From: an uncultured Paracoccaceae bacterium
Lineage (GTDB): Bacteria > Pseudomonadota > Alphaproteobacteria > Rhodobacterales > Rhodobacteraceae
Assembly: GCA_947495295.1 (NCBI GenBank)
Contig: CANLYJ010000001.1
Coordinates: 868,001-932,000 of the forward strand
Direction: 5' to 3'
Length of the DNA stretch: 64,000 nt
Position numbers and translations under genes: made by a program. This document shows, one piece after another, positions 40,285 to 48,276 of this stretch (positions are counted from its first letter, which is position 1; every line of letters starts with the position of its first letter). The notes beneath the pieces are model-generated. The model was given only the letters and a program-made list of their open reading frames with translations, searched no databases and was not told the origin of the DNA.

Positions 40285-41502
40285 ATGAGCAAGATTGAAA
40301 CGACATTGCCCCGTCCGGACCTCTTCCGTTTTACCATGCCGCTGACAGCCGCACTGGCGGCTATCTTCGGATTTGTTGGTGGGAACATGGTGGCCCAACC
40401 TTGGCTAGGCGCGGTGATTGGCGCTGTGGTTGGTTGTGCAATTGCGTGGGTTGCCGAAACCAACCTTGATAAGCGTACTGCCGTTCGGTGGGGTGTCATC
40501 GCCATTTTGGCATTGGCTGGGTTGGTCTTTGGCAATCTGGGTACAGCGGTTTCCGGCGCGCTGATTGGTGCTGTTCTGGGCTGGGCGGCCTACTGGTTGG
40601 CCAACAGTGACTACCGGTCATCTGTTCCGATCTATTACACGCCTGGACAGACCCTTTGGCACAACACGTTCAAATTCATCTGCGGATTGATTTTCTTTTT
40701 CCTTGTGGCCCCCCTGATCCCGGTCATGTGGTTGAGCTTCAACGCTGAGGATTTCTTTACCTTTACGCCTGAAATGCTGAATTTTCAGGCCGAGGGGTAT
40801 AGTCTGAAGCATTATCGCGATTTTCTGGGCACTGATGAGTGGATGGTGCCACTGAAGAACTCGTTGATCATCGCGCCGATTGCGACGGTTATCTCTGTAT
40901 CGCTTGGAACACTTGCCGCCATCGGATTGTCACAGAGCCATGTGCCCGGACGGCGCGCAATCATGGCGATCCTGATTTCGCCGATGATCGTACCGCTGAT
41001 CATCTCTGCCACGGGTATGTTCTTTTTCTACGCGCCGCTGGGGAACTGGATGGAGGCCAACCTTGGTTTGTCGCAATCCTTTGTGGGGTTTGTGAAGGTG
41101 ATCCTGGCCCATGCGGTCTTGGGTATTCCATTTGTGATTATCACCGTCACTGCAACGCTTGTTGGCTTTGACCGGTCGCTGACGCGGGCTGCGGCGTCTA
41201 TGGGTGCCCCACCAGTGCGGACATTCTTTCAGGTGCAGATGCCTTTGATCCTGCCGGGGGTGATTTCGGGCGGCTTGTTTGCCTTTATCACGTCTTTTGA
41301 TGAAGTTGTTGTTGTGCTGTTCGTCGGTTCTGCGCAGCAGCAGACGCTGCCGTGGCAGATGTTCACGGGGTTGCGCGAACAGATATCGCCAACGATCCTT
41401 GCCGCGGCATCAATTCTGGTGGCCGTGTCGATCATGTTGCTGGCAACGGTAGAGTTGCTGCGCCGCCGTTCAGAGCGTTTGCGCGGGTTGAGCCCGGCCT
41501 GA
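40285..41502 (+). CDS. Pot-type ABC permease with extra N-terminal helices
   Basis: 405 residues against ~265 for PotC. Residues ~15-105 add three or four small-residue-rich helices (LTAALAAIFGFVGGNMVAQ, AVIGAVVGCAIAW, AVSGALIGAVLGWAA). The PotC-like core follows from about residue 125 (FKFICGLIFFFLVAPL) with the EAA loop RAAASMGAPPVRTFF near 310. GGGAGG precedes the ATG. Like the partner permease, its extension is in frame and Gly-rich; it could form a glycine-zipper helical bundle. Followed by a terminator at 41530. Confidence 0.87.
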   Translation: MSKIETTLPRPDLFRFTMPLTAALAAIFGFVGGNMVAQPWLGAVIGAVVGCAIAWVAETNLDKRTAVRWGVIAILALAGLVFGNLGTAVSGALIGAVLGWAAYWLANSDYRSSVPIYYTPGQTLWHNTFKFICGLIFFFLVAPLIPVMWLSFNAEDFFTFTPEMLNFQAEGYSLKHYRDFLGTDEWMVPLKNSLIIAPIATVISVSLGTLAAIGLSQSHVPGRRAIMAILISPMIVPLIISATGMFFFYAPLGNWMEANLGLSQSFVGFVKVILAHAVLGIPFVIITVTATLVGFDRSLTRAAASMGAPPVRTFFQVQMPLILPGVISGGLFAFITSFDEVVVVLFVGSAQQQTLPWQMFTGLREQISPTILAAASILVAVSIMLLATVELLRRRSERLRGLSPA

Positions 41503-41529
41503 AAGCCGAGCAAACGGTGTTAATGGTGG

Positions 41530-41555
41530 AGCCGGTCCAATTTGGGCCGGCTTTG
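41530..41555 (+). terminator. terminator after the Pot-type importer
   Basis: AGCCGGTCC and GGGCCGGCT pair over 9 bp including one G-T wobble (41530-41538, 41544-41552), loop AATTT, then TTGTCG. It lies 27 bases past the permease stop. The short T-run suggests moderate strength; creatinase about 195 bases further may have its own promoter or rely on readthrough. Confidence 0.6.
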
Positions 41556-41749
41556 TCGTAAAAATGCTTGCCAAAAAGACGTGTTTTGGGCGAAGTAATA
41601 GTATGGGGAGGCGATGGCGTCGCCCGCATCTTTATGCGTAACCCCGCACATATCTTCCTGAACGCCGGGACTTCACTTTGCCGCTTGCGCGATAGAATGA
41701 GTCCGGCTCCTTCATAGCGCTAAGGCATGCCGACAAAGGAGCCATAGCT

Positions 41750-42952
41750 ATGGATCGTCCAGAATTTTATCGTTTTCATCAGGGAGAGAAAACGCTCCCC
41801 TTTGCATCACAAGAGTATGATGACCGCCTGTCAGGCCTGCGTGCGGATATGCAGCGGGCAGGGGTTGATGCCTGCGTGTTCACGTCAATGCACAACATCG
41901 CCTATTACTCGGGCTTTCTGTATTGCGCTTTTGGGCGGCCTTATGCGCTTGTGGTCACCCCGACGGAATCCGTCACGATCAGTGCAGGTATTGATGCCGC
42001 CCAACCTTGGCGGCGCAGTCATGGTGATAACATCACCTATACTGACTGGCAGCGGAACAATTATTGGCGCGCCGTGCTGTCTGTCACTGGCAGCGGCAAG
42101 ACCATCGGTTACGAAGGTGACCATCTGACACTGGCCCAATCGGACTTGCTGAAAAGCTTTCTGTCGCCGAAAGCCACAGTGGATGTTGCTGCGACGACAA
42201 TGCGTCAACGCATGCATAAGTCTGCCGCCGAAATCGCCCTGATCCGGCAATGTGCGCAGGTGGCTGACGTGGGTGGCTATGCTATCAAGGAGGCTGTCAA
42301 AGCGGGTACGCGTGAGATTGACGTGGCTATGGCCGGGCGTGACGCCATGGAACTGGAAATTGCCAAACGGTTCCCCGATGCGGAGTATCGAGATACTTGG
42401 GTGTGGTTCCAGTCAGGGATCAACACGGATGGCGCGCATAATCCGGTGACGTCCCGCGCCTTGCAAGCTGGCGATATCCTCAGCCTGAACACCTTTCCGA
42501 TGATCAGCGGCTACTATACGGCCCTGGAACGGACCATGTTTGTGGAAACCGTCGACCCCGCCAGCCTGAAGATCTGGGAGGCGAATGTCGCTGCCCATGA
42601 ATACGGGATGAGCTTACTAAAGCCCGGGGTCAGCTGTGCCGAGGTTACTGAAAAGATCAACGTCTTCTTTCAGGAACGCGACTTGCTGCAATATCGTACA
42701 TTTGGCTATGGCCACTCATTTGGTGTGCTATCGCACTATTATGGCCGCGAGGCAGGTCTGGAATTGCGTGAGGACATCGACACTGTGCTTGAGCCGGGCA
42801 TGGTCATTTCGATGGAGCCGATGCTGACCGTCCCGGAAGGCACAGCCGGCGCAGGCGGGTATCGCGAGCATGATATTCTGGTGATCACGGAAGACGGCAA
42901 TGAGGATATCACGGGTTACCCATATGGGCCGGATTTCAATATAATCGGTTAG
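41750..42952 (+). CDS. creatinase (creatine amidinohydrolase)
   Basis: 400 residues, the size of Pseudomonas creatinase. It hydrolyses creatine to sarcosine and urea in the cytoplasm. N-terminal creatinase domain and C-terminal pita-bread fold are both present. Close matches to the remembered Pseudomonas putida protein include FGRPYALVVTP, WFQSGINTDGAHNPVT, YYTALERTMF and YGHSFGVLSHYYGREAGL. His230 and Glu260 correspond to catalytic His232 and substrate-binding Glu262. This conservation separates it from generic M24 peptidases and ectoine hydrolase. AAGGAG precedes the ATG. It lies behind the Pot-type importer, which may bring in creatine. Confidence 0.93.
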   Translation: MDRPEFYRFHQGEKTLPFASQEYDDRLSGLRADMQRAGVDACVFTSMHNIAYYSGFLYCAFGRPYALVVTPTESVTISAGIDAAQPWRRSHGDNITYTDWQRNNYWRAVLSVTGSGKTIGYEGDHLTLAQSDLLKSFLSPKATVDVAATTMRQRMHKSAAEIALIRQCAQVADVGGYAIKEAVKAGTREIDVAMAGRDAMELEIAKRFPDAEYRDTWVWFQSGINTDGAHNPVTSRALQAGDILSLNTFPMISGYYTALERTMFVETVDPASLKIWEANVAAHEYGMSLLKPGVSCAEVTEKINVFFQERDLLQYRTFGYGHSFGVLSHYYGREAGLELREDIDTVLEPGMVISMEPMLTVPEGTAGAGGYREHDILVITEDGNEDITGYPYGPDFNIIG

Positions 42953-42958
42953 CCACAA

Positions 42959-42983
42959 AAAAGGGGGCTTTCGCCCCCTTTCT
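42959..42983. terminator. bidirectional terminator, creatinase / binding protein
   Basis: AAAGGGGGC and GCCCCCTTT make a perfect 9-bp stem with TTTC loop (42960-42968, 42973-42981), flanked by A-runs on one side and T-rich sequence on the other. It lies between two convergent genes and can serve both. Confidence 0.85.
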
Positions 42984-43003
42984 CAAATGCGATGCAACGG
43001 ACC

Positions 43004-43780
43004 TTAGAGGCCCCATTTTTCTGCTGTCGTTTCGAAAAAGCCTTTCGCCTGGTGTAGTTCGATCCAGCTATTGACGTAGTTGATCCAGACCTGATCATCC
43101 TGGGGCAAGAGCATTGCGATCGGCGTCGGTGCCCGTGCTTCGCTCACCTCGATCTGGCTCAGGTTTGGGAACTTTTCGAGAAGGGTCGATCCTTCGATGT
43201 TTGAGGTGATAAAGACGTCAGCACGCCCGGAAAGAACTTCCTGAAAGCCGCGGGCAGGGGCTTCGACAACCTTGATGTCAGCATCGGGGAACCATTCGCG
43301 CACGCTTTTCTCAAAGGTTGTGCCCAAGGTTGTGGCAACGGCGACATCTGACGCATTGATGGAATCCCAACCGCTGAAACGGTCAGCTTTATCGCTGGTG
43401 GTGAAGGGCAGGATTTCCACCGAGATGTAACTGCTGGAATAGCCCGCAGCCTTCAGGCGTGCTGGGCTGATCGATGCAGATCCGGTGATGTGATAGTTGC
43501 CGGCGACGACGCCGTTGACCAGTGTTTTCCAGTCAGTGGGGACGAATTCAAGTTCTACCCCCAGGTCCGCGGCGAGTTGTGTCATGATGTCGATGTCATA
43601 TCCCACATAACTGTTCGTTGCCGGATCCCGGACAGACATCGGATTCCAGTCGCCGGTTGTGCCCACCTTGAGCACACCCGAACTGAGAATATCGTTCAGT
43701 GCCGATTGCGCAGTGGCCGGTGCGGCCAAGAGCGAAGTTGCAACGGCAAGTGCCGCTGTGATTTTTCTAAAGAGACGCAT
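43004..43780 (-). CDS. polar amino acid-type ABC substrate-binding protein
   Basis: 258 residues with a signal peptide (ITAALAVATSLLAAPATA). Family 3 fold: VLKVGTTGDWNPMSVRD, GYDIDIMTQLAADLG, then VATTLGTTFEKSVREWFPDA and GRADVFITSNIEG. The Arg and Asp that grip the amino-acid backbone in this family seem to be partly altered (SASISPARLKAAGYSSSY keeps the Arg), and the sequence also recalls cyclohexadienyl dehydratase-like members. It is divergent from the ATPase and permease genes with a 118-bp gap, and probably serves them. Confidence 0.85.
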   Translation of the reverse strand: MRLFRKITAALAVATSLLAAPATAQSALNDILSSGVLKVGTTGDWNPMSVRDPATNSYVGYDIDIMTQLAADLGVELEFVPTDWKTLVNGVVAGNYHITGSASISPARLKAAGYSSSYISVEILPFTTSDKADRFSGWDSINASDVAVATTLGTTFEKSVREWFPDADIKVVEAPARGFQEVLSGRADVFITSNIEGSTLLEKFPNLSQIEVSEARAPTPIAMLLPQDDQVWINYVNSWIELHQAKGFFETTAEKWGL

Positions 43781-43821
43781 TGATTTTCCCTGTTGGTGTT
43801 TGAGTCGATGAGTGATTATGT

Positions 43822-43845
43822 CTATACGTTAGTGTTTTTGTATAG
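43822..43845. promoter_or_regulatory. inverted repeat in divergent ABC promoter
   Basis: CTATAC (43822-43827) and GTATAG (43840-43845) are perfect inverted arms 12 bases apart, in the AT-rich gap between the divergent binding-protein and ATPase genes. They could be a site for a GntR- or LysR-type regulator (both are encoded nearby), but arms of six bases are weak evidence. Confidence 0.35.
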
Positions 43846-43898
43846 TTTTAAACGATTTTTTCGCTCATGATGTTCATGTCAGCAACCGGGAGGGTGAC

Positions 43899-44642
43899 AT
43901 GAACACTGCAGATCAGGCAATCAAAATACAAGGCCTGAACAAGTGGTATGGTGACTTTCAGGCCCTGAAAGATGTCAATCTCGAGGTCGCACATGGTGAA
44001 CGCATCGTCATTTGCGGTCCTTCGGGGTCCGGTAAATCCACATTGATCCGATGCGTCAATTCATTGGAGACGCACGATGACGGTGACATCGTTGTTGATG
44101 GGATTGCGATGAAAGATGAAGCATCAATCAATGAAATCCTGTCTGAAGTCGGGATGGTTTTTCAGCAGTTCAACCTGTTCCCCCATCTGACAATTTTGCA
44201 AAATCTGACACTTGGTCCGATCAAGGCGCGCGGTATGGCCAAAGCTGCCGCAGAAGAGCGTGCAATGAAGTATCTGGAGCGTGTGCAGATCCCCGATCAG
44301 GCCCATAAGCGGCCTTCGGAATTGTCAGGTGGTCAACAACAACGCGTTGCTATCGCGCGGTCGCTTTGTATGGAGCCGAAAATCATGCTGTTTGATGAGC
44401 CGACCTCGGCCCTTGATCCAGAAATGATTTCGGAAGTGCTGGACGTTATCATTGATCTTGCTGAGTCAGGCATGACCATGATCTGCGTCACACATGAGAT
44501 GGGATTTGCGCGCAAGGCGGCGGATCGCATGGTGTTCATGGATCAGGGCGAGATCATTGAGACGGGTACGCCTGAAGAGTTCTTCTCTGCGCCAAAAACG
44601 CAGCGGTGCCAGACGTTTCTCAACCAAATCTTGCAGCATTGA
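43899..44642 (+). CDS. polar amino acid-type ABC ATP-binding protein (GlnQ-like)
   Basis: 247 residues. Walker [11 protein letters not shown], signature [15 protein letters not shown], Walker [16 protein letters not shown], switch His in [11 protein letters not shown]. All match the GlnQ/HisP class. GGGAGG precedes the ATG. Ten bases later the permease gene begins. The usual four-gene set has two permeases; here only one follows, so it presumably homodimerises. The neighbouring hut genes make histidine or a derivative one possible cargo. Confidence 0.9.
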   Translation: MNTADQAIKIQGLNKWYGDFQALKDVNLEVAHGERIVICGPSGSGKSTLIRCVNSLETHDDGDIVVDGIAMKDEASINEILSEVGMVFQQFNLFPHLTILQNLTLGPIKARGMAKAAAEERAMKYLERVQIPDQAHKRPSELSGGQQQRVAIARSLCMEPKIMLFDEPTSALDPEMISEVLDVIIDLAESGMTMICVTHEMGFARKAADRMVFMDQGEIIETGTPEEFFSAPKTQRCQTFLNQILQH

Positions 44643-44652
44643 GGGCACTGAT

Positions 44653-45417
44653 ATGCGTTGGAAAACATTTCTTGCTGTCACTGCTGCTTTTCTTCTGACT
44701 GGATGTTCTGCGTCGGGTAACTGGGGTTGGTACGTGATCGATCCGACGACCCCGGCGGGACATACCAATATCAAGTTTCTGCTGTCTGGTTTTGGTGCCA
44801 CGATCCTTGTGTCAATCATTGCTGCACTGCTTTCGATGACAATTGGCTTGATTGTCGCCTTGCCTGGCATGTCCCAAAACCGTCTGTTGCGGTGGCCATC
44901 GCGGGTTTATGTGGAGTTCGTACGAGCGATCCCATTGCTGCCGATGCTGTTTTGGGTGTTTTACGGTCTGCCCGTCGTTCTGAAATCCATTGGCATCAAT
45001 GTCAGCATTGAAGCCTTCTGGGGCGCTATTATCACGCTGGCCATTTCAGACAGCGCCTTTACCGCGGAGATTTACCGGTCGGGCATCCAATCCATCGCAA
45101 AAGGGCAACGCGAGGCCGCGCGCACTATCGGTTTGAGCTATGGCCAGACCATGCGCTATGTGATCTTGCCGCAGGCCATAAAACGTATTCTGCCGCCGCT
45201 GGCTAACCAGTTTATCTATATCGTCAAGATGTCTGCTTTTGCTTCCGTCATTGGGATGCAGGAGCTGACCCGCCGCGCGAATGAACTGGTTGTGACAGAA
45301 TACCGACCGCTGGAAATCTACACGTTGCTGATCTTTGAATATTTGGTGCTTGTGTTGATCATCAGCTTCTTCGTGCGTTGGTTGGAGCGCAAGATGGGTG
45401 CGGATGAAAGCCGCTAG
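44653..45417 (+). CDS. polar amino acid-type ABC permease with lipobox-like N-terminus
   Basis: 254 residues from ATG 44653 (MRWKTFLAVTAAFLL). The HisMQ core begins at about residue 45 (FLLSGFGATILVSIIAALLSM) and holds the EAA loop EAARTIGLSYGQTMRYVILP. The extra N-terminus, a short Arg/Lys start plus hydrophobic run ending LLTGCSAS, looks like a lipoprotein signal, which is unusual for a permease. The open frame extends upstream into the ATPase gene but has no better start. Its stop lies directly against the stop of the convergent creatininase-family gene with no spacer. Confidence 0.87.
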   Translation: MRWKTFLAVTAAFLLTGCSASGNWGWYVIDPTTPAGHTNIKFLLSGFGATILVSIIAALLSMTIGLIVALPGMSQNRLLRWPSRVYVEFVRAIPLLPMLFWVFYGLPVVLKSIGINVSIEAFWGAIITLAISDSAFTAEIYRSGIQSIAKGQREAARTIGLSYGQTMRYVILPQAIKRILPPLANQFIYIVKMSAFASVIGMQELTRRANELVVTEYRPLEIYTLLIFEYLVLVLIISFFVRWLERKMGADESR

Positions 45418-46143
45418 TCAGCCTACAAAGGATCGGAAATCGGCGGCAATGCCATCTGTTGCCGCATCGATCAGTTGTTTGCCGTATTCCGGCTTGGCCA
45501 ATCCGGAATGAGAACCGACCCGCCCATCGGGGAAATCCTTGCGATGTTGACGCGGCCCCGGATGTTTGTCACCTGCATGTTCCCGGATATAGGCGGGCGA
45601 CAGTTTTCGGGGCGGCGGCAACCCATCGGTTGGGATCACGCGATGGGTGTGCTGAGTGATCGAAATCTCGGACGGTGTTGCATGCATACCTTCCCAGTCG
45701 TCAAAAAACGCGGATCGCAGCGCATTGACGGCGTCAAAATCCCACCAGCTTCGAATGCGGATAGGGGTTCTTCGTTGTCGGGACATTTCGGCCAGCGGCG
45801 CAAGATTGGCCCCATGACCGTTAAGGATGTAAATCCTGTCAAACCCGTGATGCGTCAGGCTATCGACAACCTGGCCAGCGAGCTGTGCGAACAGGTCGGG
45901 TGTGACCGATACCGTGCCGGGAAATTCCATGTTGAAATTGGCTGGGGCATAGGCAAGTTCGGGGGCTACGATGGCGTTGCATTTATCGGCCACACGTGAT
46001 GCGATTTCACGTGCACAGATTGCATCAGTTCCAATCAGGCCAATGGGGCCATGTTGTTCAATTGACCCGGTGGGCAACAGAATGCCTGACCCTGTCTCAA
46101 GGTATTCCTGGACTTCCAACCAAGTCATTTCTTCAAGCTTCAT
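45418..46143 (-). CDS. creatininase-family amidohydrolase
   Basis: 241 residues from ATG 46143 (MKLEEMTWLEVQEYL); a TTG lies six bases further upstream. Metal-site motifs GSIEQHGP (Glu, His), GTDAICA (Asp) and ILNGHGAN (His) are present. True creatininase has a metal-binding Glu two residues after the NGH His; here that position is Ala, and a later GMHATPSEIS supplies His/Glu, the pattern of other family branches (deformylase ArfB, MftE and unnamed amidases). So it may or may not hydrolyse creatinine, although creatinase is encoded 3 kb away. Alternatives include an N-formyl or lactam amide hydrolase. Confidence 0.8.
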   Translation of the reverse strand: MKLEEMTWLEVQEYLETGSGILLPTGSIEQHGPIGLIGTDAICAREIASRVADKCNAIVAPELAYAPANFNMEFPGTVSVTPDLFAQLAGQVVDSLTHHGFDRIYILNGHGANLAPLAEMSRQRRTPIRIRSWWDFDAVNALRSAFFDDWEGMHATPSEISITQHTHRVIPTDGLPPPRKLSPAYIREHAGDKHPGPRQHRKDFPDGRVGSHSGLAKPEYGKQLIDAATDGIAADFRSFVG

Positions 46144-46187
46144 ATGCAATCAGTAGCCCGGCATGGGCATAGACGAAAGGGAACAAA

Positions 46188-46532
46188 GTGAGCTGGACAT
46201 CATTTCTGAACGAAACAATGGGCCGTATTGGCGCGTTGCAAAAGGAGGCACCGGAGGCGCTCAAAGCGTTCAATCAGATGGGGGCCGTTGCCAAGAAAAG
46301 CGGTGCTTTGGATGAAAAGACCAAAGAGCTGATCGCTCTCGGTATTGCGGTTTCAACCCGTTGTGACAGTTGCATCGGTTTTCATGTGAAGTCGCTTGTC
46401 CGGCTCAAGACAACACGGGCGGAGCTTTGCGAAGCACTGGAGATGATCGCATATATGGGCGGCGGGCCGTCAATTGCCTACGGTGCAAAGGCGCTTGAGG
46501 CCTATGATGAGTTTACGCAGAGCCCGTCATAG
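46188..46532 (+). CDS. carboxymuconolactone decarboxylase / AhpD-like protein
   Basis: 114 residues, one all-helical CMD domain. The redox motif CDSCIGFH with CXXC and a following His is that of AhpD-like disulfide reductases rather than the decarboxylase. Start is GTG 46188, preceded by AAAGGGAA. It is divergent from the creatininase-family gene by 44 bases and its 3' end overlaps that of the LysR gene by 20 bases. A housekeeping peroxide-related role is possible; a link with the neighbouring hydrolase is only positional. Confidence 0.85.
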   Translation: MSWTSFLNETMGRIGALQKEAPEALKAFNQMGAVAKKSGALDEKTKELIALGIAVSTRCDSCIGFHVKSLVRLKTTRAELCEALEMIAYMGGGPSIAYGAKALEAYDEFTQSPS

Positions 46533-47424
46533 TGCGCGCGGCTTCCGCATGCAGCCATACCCGGAATGCCTGAACAGGTTTCGTGTTAAGCGCCTCGTGC
46601 GAGCACACGAACCAATAGGCATGTTGCGACACAACCGGTTTGTCGAGCGGGTGAACCAATGTGCCGTTCCTGAGCGCGTCGGCCACCAAAGTTGACCGAC
46701 CCATCGCAACACCCAGACCTTCAATAGCGGCCTGAATAACCATATTCGCCTGCGCAAAGGAACGTCTACGTCTGAAATCGGGGAGTGGTTCTCCGATTTC
46801 GCGCGCCCAGAAGTCCCAATTCGGTTCGAAGTCATGATCAACGGGTGCGTCGATCAGGGCAGTGACCTTTGAAAGATCTTGGATATTGGAGATCTGCGAC
46901 GCGATTTGCGGCGCGCACACGGGGGCCATCGTTTCGGTGAGTAGCTGTTCAGCATGCATCCCGGGAAACCCACCGGCGCCATAGTGAATGATCACATCTG
47001 TTTCGGGGTTGGACACTTCGCGGGCCCATGCGTCGGTGGACATGGAGATGGGTATGTCGTGGTGGCGTTCATCAAAGCTGAGTAAACGGGGCAATAGCCA
47101 AATATATGCAAAACCGGCGGGTGCGGCGACAAGCAAACCGGGGCTTGAGGCTGGTCGATGACCGCGTAGTTCATCGCAGACTGTTTCAATCACGCCGAAA
47201 CCTTCGGTTACCGCTGCGGCAAGTCGCATGCCTGCTTCGGTCGGGGCCGTCTTGCGCGCGCCACGAACCAGCAGCTTGTGACCTATCCATTCTTCAAGCG
47301 ATTTGATGTGCTGGCTGACGGCACTTTGTGTGACATTGAGTTCTTCGGCGGCCCGCCCGAAACCCCTAAGACGCACCACCGCCTCCATCGTACGCAGGGC
47401 AGTAAAGGGAAGAATTCTCAGCAT
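46513..47424 (-). CDS. LysR-family transcriptional regulator (GcvA-like)
   Basis: 303 residues. N-terminal HTH (LRGFGRAAEELNVTQSAVSQ), then a type-II periplasmic-binding-like effector domain (SPGLLVAAPAGFAYIWLLP ...). The start MLRILPFTALRTMEAV is typical of the GcvA group. It stands between the creatininase/CMD genes and the hut cluster; either could be its target. Only 54 bases separate its start from the end of hutC, which is leftward too, so it could be read from the hutC transcript. Confidence 0.88.
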   Translation of the reverse strand: MLRILPFTALRTMEAVVRLRGFGRAAEELNVTQSAVSQHIKSLEEWIGHKLLVRGARKTAPTEAGMRLAAAVTEGFGVIETVCDELRGHRPASSPGLLVAAPAGFAYIWLLPRLLSFDERHHDIPISMSTDAWAREVSNPETDVIIHYGAGGFPGMHAEQLLTETMAPVCAPQIASQISNIQDLSKVTALIDAPVDHDFEPNWDFWAREIGEPLPDFRRRRSFAQANMVIQAAIEGLGVAMGRSTLVADALRNGTLVHPLDKPVVSQHAYWFVCSHEALNTKPVQAFRVWLHAEAARTMTGSA

Positions 47425-47478
47425 ATAAATAGTACTAATGATGGCTGTTATGTATTGTAAATGCCCACTGTGCTGGAG

Positions 47479-48183
47479 CTAAATCCGAGTTGTCATCTTA
47501 TAGGACTGATGGAAGTAAAGCTGCGCATAGGTAACCGGCGCGTCCGATAGCCAGGTCGTACGCTCGGCAGTCAGCAAGCTGGCGCCTTCTGGAAGGGACA
47601 TCATCGCGGCGATTTCTTTGGTAGCGGATTTGGCCGAGAATGTGAGTTCAGCCTCGGTGAACGGCACATGATTGATCAACCATTCATTTGGCCCGATCTT
47701 TTCAAAACTCTCACTCTCGGCTTTTGGAACTGCGGACAGGTTGATCCAACGTGCCTCATACTGGAAGGGCGATTCATCGGCATAATGAATGCACTGAAGA
47801 TGCAGGACTTGCGCAGTTGAAGGCAGCGCAAGACGACCGCAAAGCCATCGTGGAGCAGCCTGTTTTTGGCGATGAACCAGTGCGTAGCGGTAGTTTTTGC
47901 CAGCATTTTCTATTTCGAGCCGGATCAGTGGGATCGTGAACTTCGCTTGGCGCGTCGGAGCGATCTTTACACGGGTTCCAGACTTCCGCTTGCGGTCGAT
48001 CACGCCTTCCTCGGCGAGTTCGCGCATCGCGCGATTGACCGTTGCCCTTGCGCATTGAAACTCCTCCGCCAGCTCAATCTCACCGGGCAAGAGTGTCCCT
48101 GGTGGCCAGACATTGTCACGAATACGTTGCAGCACATCGGTTTTGATCGCTTGATAGCTGGCCCTTTTCGCTGCTTGCGTCAT
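47479..48183 (-). CDS. hutC: histidine utilisation repressor HutC (GntR family)
   Basis: 234 residues. GntR winged helix (residues ~10-75; LAEEFQCARATVNRAMRELAEEG) plus a UTRA effector domain (~90-234; FQYEARWINLSAVPKAE), the HutC architecture that binds urocanate and releases hut promoters. It follows hutF in the leftward arm by 93 bases. An inverted repeat AAAGAT/ATCTTT sits immediately upstream of its start and could be part of autoregulation. Confidence 0.9.
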   Translation of the reverse strand: MTQAAKRASYQAIKTDVLQRIRDNVWPPGTLLPGEIELAEEFQCARATVNRAMRELAEEGVIDRKRKSGTRVKIAPTRQAKFTIPLIRLEIENAGKNYRYALVHRQKQAAPRWLCGRLALPSTAQVLHLQCIHYADESPFQYEARWINLSAVPKAESESFEKIGPNEWLINHVPFTEAELTFSAKSATKEIAAMMSLPEGASLLTAERTTWLSDAPVTYAQLYFHQSYKMTTRI

Positions 48184-48200
48184 AAAGATCCCATATCTTT
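48184..48200. promoter_or_regulatory. inverted repeat at hutC start
   Basis: AAAGAT and ATCTTT flank five bases right before the hutC ATG. It overlaps the ribosome-binding zone, so protein binding or a small hairpin here could affect hutC expression. No further support. Confidence 0.3.
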
Positions 48201-48276
48201 TGTCTGGATTTAATTTCTATAGGTACAGATGAAAAGAAGACGTGCCAACATGCGTCCGTGATCTCTCGCGATGGGC

